Shown: piece after piece, positions 62,459 through 64,000 of the stretch
Position numbering within the stretch: the stretch's first letter is position 1
How the letters are laid out: every line of letters begins with the position of its first letter
Origin: Candidatus Freyarchaeota archaeon
GTDB lineage: Archaea > Asgardarchaeota > Jordiarchaeia > Jordiarchaeales > Jordiarchaeaceae
Length of the DNA: 64,000 nt
Direction of reading: 5' to 3'
Assembly: GCA_030587365.1 (NCBI GenBank)
Contig: JAUQZE010000018.1
Span: forward strand, 124,001-188,000
Notes under the pieces: generated by a model
Database searches by the model: none
What the model saw: the letters and a program-made list of their open reading frames with translations, nothing else
What the model was told of the DNA's origin: nothing
Program-made: the position numbers and the translations under genes

Positions 62459-64000
62459 TATAGAACAAACTGCTTCACTATATAAGTGGCTATTCCAATT
62501 GCCTACTATGAAAAAATTATTGATATTTTCTTTAGGGGCGTCCTTAATTATTGGTGTTATTATTAGGATTATTGTTTACCTTCCTCTGCCGCTTATTAGT
62601 AATATACTTATGGGAATCATTGAAGGGGCTTCTATACTATTTATTCCGACTATTCTGTCGACCTTGGTAACACATCCTCTTATGAAGGGTAATAGGAGTG
62701 TTTGGGACCGAAGGAGGTTAATTGCATTATCCTTTCTATGCATTCTCTTTTTAGGCATAGCTTATATTATTGGGGCTATACTATTTCGGTTAACCGATAT
62801 CTCTATTATAGTTTCTGTAGCGTTTATTTTCGGTGTTTCTTTTATATTCATGTTAAGGCTCTTGGTACTCCACGCAATGACAGAGTTTAGTATTTTTAGG
62901 TCGCTAGCAGCGGCTTTTTCACAGCCGGTGTTTTGCGTAATCGCGTTTTTACTTTTTGAAGTGTTTCTTTCTTTCCCAAACCCAAGAATGGTAGAGACTG
63001 CAATAATGTTTGCAATCACTTCGACTGTATTTGGTGTGGCTGCGGTAGTATACCTTTGGTTGGTGAACAGGCCTATACTTAAGGGTTTAGGGGTGAGAGG
63101 GTTAAAATTTTTTTACGGCTTTCTTTTAGACTGGATAGAAAACAAATCAGTTTTGATGGAAGAAAATTTTGATAAAATTGGGGAAACCACATCGCTTCCC
63201 GTGCTCACATTATTATTCAAAGATTCGGAGGCCTTGAGTAGTGTATTGGTGGTTCCTAATATTCACCCCGGCCCATTCAAAACGGTTGGCAGCAGCGAAA
63301 TGCCCTATATTATTGCAAAAGAGATAGAGAAAAAAACTGGAGCCGTTGCTTCCGTGGCACACGGGCCTTCAACACACGGTCAAAATTTGGTTTCGGCGAA
63401 AGAAATTGAAAAGGTTTTGAGAACCGTTGAGGTTTCTTTGGGTCAAACTAATTTTGTATCGGAAGCCAGTCAATTTGTTAGATATGAAAAAGACGAGGTG
63501 AAAATGGGCTGCCAAATTTTTGGAGATCTCGCTCTGCTGGTAGCTACGCTAGCACCTATAAGTTTTGATGATATAACTCCAGATTTAGGAGAACAGGTAA
63601 GAGAAGCCGCTATAAGTGAAGGGGTAAAAGATGCTTTTCTAATCGATGCTCATAATTGTGGCGGCGAAACCGTGGAGCCCGTTTCATCAAACACCGAAAT
63701 AGCAAAAAAGATGATTTATGCTGCGAGAATGGCAGTTAAAAAAGCAAAATCTAAAATGAGTACAAAATTCAAAGTCTACGCTGTTCAATCAGCCTCCAGC
63801 CCCTCGGACAAATGGATGAGTATGGGGCCGACAGGCACCACAGTTTATGCAGTTGAAGTTGAAGGGCAAAAAGCCGCATACATTGTAATTGATGGTAATA
63901 ATATGGTTCCAGGACTAAGAGAGAAAATACTTGAAGTAGTTAAAAAAACAGGTGTTGATGAAGCAGAGGTAATGACCAGTGACACTCACATTGTAAATGC
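62448..64000 (+). CDS. DUF2070 membrane protein, 3' end cut by window edge
   Basis: I translated about 517 residues from ATG 62448 to the window edge. About seven membrane segments occupy residues 20-210. A soluble domain then holds SVLVVPNIHPGPFKTVGSSEMPYIIAKEIE, VASVAHGPSTHGQNLVS, FLIDAHNCGGETVEPVS and MGPTGTTVYAVEVEGQKA, the blocks that define archaeal DUF2070. The His and Asp clusters (HPGPF, DAHN) suggest a metal-dependent activity, unknown so far. The C-terminus lies outside the window. Confidence 0.88.
   Translation, partial: MSANIEQTASLYKWLFQLPTMKKLLIFSLGASLIIGVIIRIIVYLPLPLISNILMGIIEGASILFIPTILSTLVTHPLMKGNRSVWDRRRLIALSFLCILFLGIAYIIGAILFRLTDISIIVSVAFIFGVSFIFMLRLLVLHAMTEFSIFRSLAAAFSQPVFCVIAFLLFEVFLSFPNPRMVETAIMFAITSTVFGVAAVVYLWLVNRPILKGLGVRGLKFFYGFLLDWIENKSVLMEENFDKIGETTSLPVLTLLFKDSEALSSVLVVPNIHPGPFKTVGSSEMPYIIAKEIEKKTGAVASVAHGPSTHGQNLVSAKEIEKVLRTVEVSLGQTNFVSEASQFVRYEKDEVKMGCQIFGDLALLVATLAPISFDDITPDLGEQVREAAISEGVKDAFLIDAHNCGGETVEPVSSNTEIAKKMIYAARMAVKKAKSKMSTKFKVYAVQSASSPSDKWMSMGPTGTTVYAVEVEGQKAAYIVIDGNNMVPGLREKILEVVKKTGVDEAEVMTSDTHIVN

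Overview
The window is a continuous stretch of an A+T-rich archaeal chromosome. The evidence is eukaryote-like information processing (PriS/PriL primase, PCNA, TFS, Rpo4, Rpo11, Csl4, Dph2, an Elf1-type zinc ribbon), archaeal ribosomal proteins (L10e, L21e, S10), an A-type ATPase, an Orc1/Cdc6 protein next to the small subunit of DNA polymerase D, and archaeal HMG-CoA synthase with its thiolase and DUF35 partners. PolD, Elf1, an Arf-like small GTPase and very intron-rich tRNAs together suggest a TACK-type lineage, perhaps Bathyarchaeia-like. That placement is inference.

Layout. 1-8.4 kb (minus): a compact information-processing cluster from dph2 down to priS. 8.5-9.0 kb: an unexplained structured element. 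9-13.4 kb (plus): enolase, UPF0146 and an interrupted PEP synthase. 13.5-22.4 kb: translation and RNA-modification genes, dcd and tRNA-Asn. 22.8-28.5 kb: HD phosphohydrolase, adenosine-specific kinase, a tRNA-Ser, a CBS regulator and hypF. 28.5-38.1 kb: an accessory or origin region with an AAA ATPase, small DNA-binding-like proteins, Orc1/Cdc6, ORB-type origin boxes, an IS66 insertion and nine arrays of a 13-nt iteron (GATRTC plus 7 nt). 38.1-48.9 kb: PolD small subunit, a PhoU-like gene, LysR, TusA/DsrE, tRNA-Leu, FAU-1, pyrI, split A-ATPase genes and tRNA-Pro. 49-55.6 kb: mevalonate-entry genes and an unusual NrdD relative. 55.8-64 kb: glycosyltransferase, DUF92 protein, Elf1, an interrupted nadE, nitrilase, TnpB, tRNA-Ser, archease and the start of a DUF2070 protein.

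The main discovery candidate is splicing. Two enzyme genes, ppsA and nadE, each carry a short insertion (30 and 33 nt) with an in-frame stop inside a strongly conserved motif. In each case the flanks fold into a bulge-helix-bulge (BHB) like the one recognised by archaeal tRNA-splicing endonuclease. Cutting after the second nucleotide of each 3-nt bulge restores the expected protein exactly (AED|LPGASFAG and LVGY|FTKYGDGG). All five tRNA genes also carry BHB-type introns, often several and mostly at noncanonical positions; tRNA-Leu(CAG) appears to have four. This looks like a genome in which BHB introns have spread from tRNAs into protein-coding genes. Archease, the known helper of the RtcB ligase that joins such exons, is encoded here beside tRNA-Ser.

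The second candidate is the 28.5-38.05 kb region. Phased 13-nt iteron arrays flank nearly every gene there, together with ORB boxes around an A+T-rich stretch and Orc1/Cdc6. It could be the chromosomal origin, an integrated replicon, or one laid over the other.
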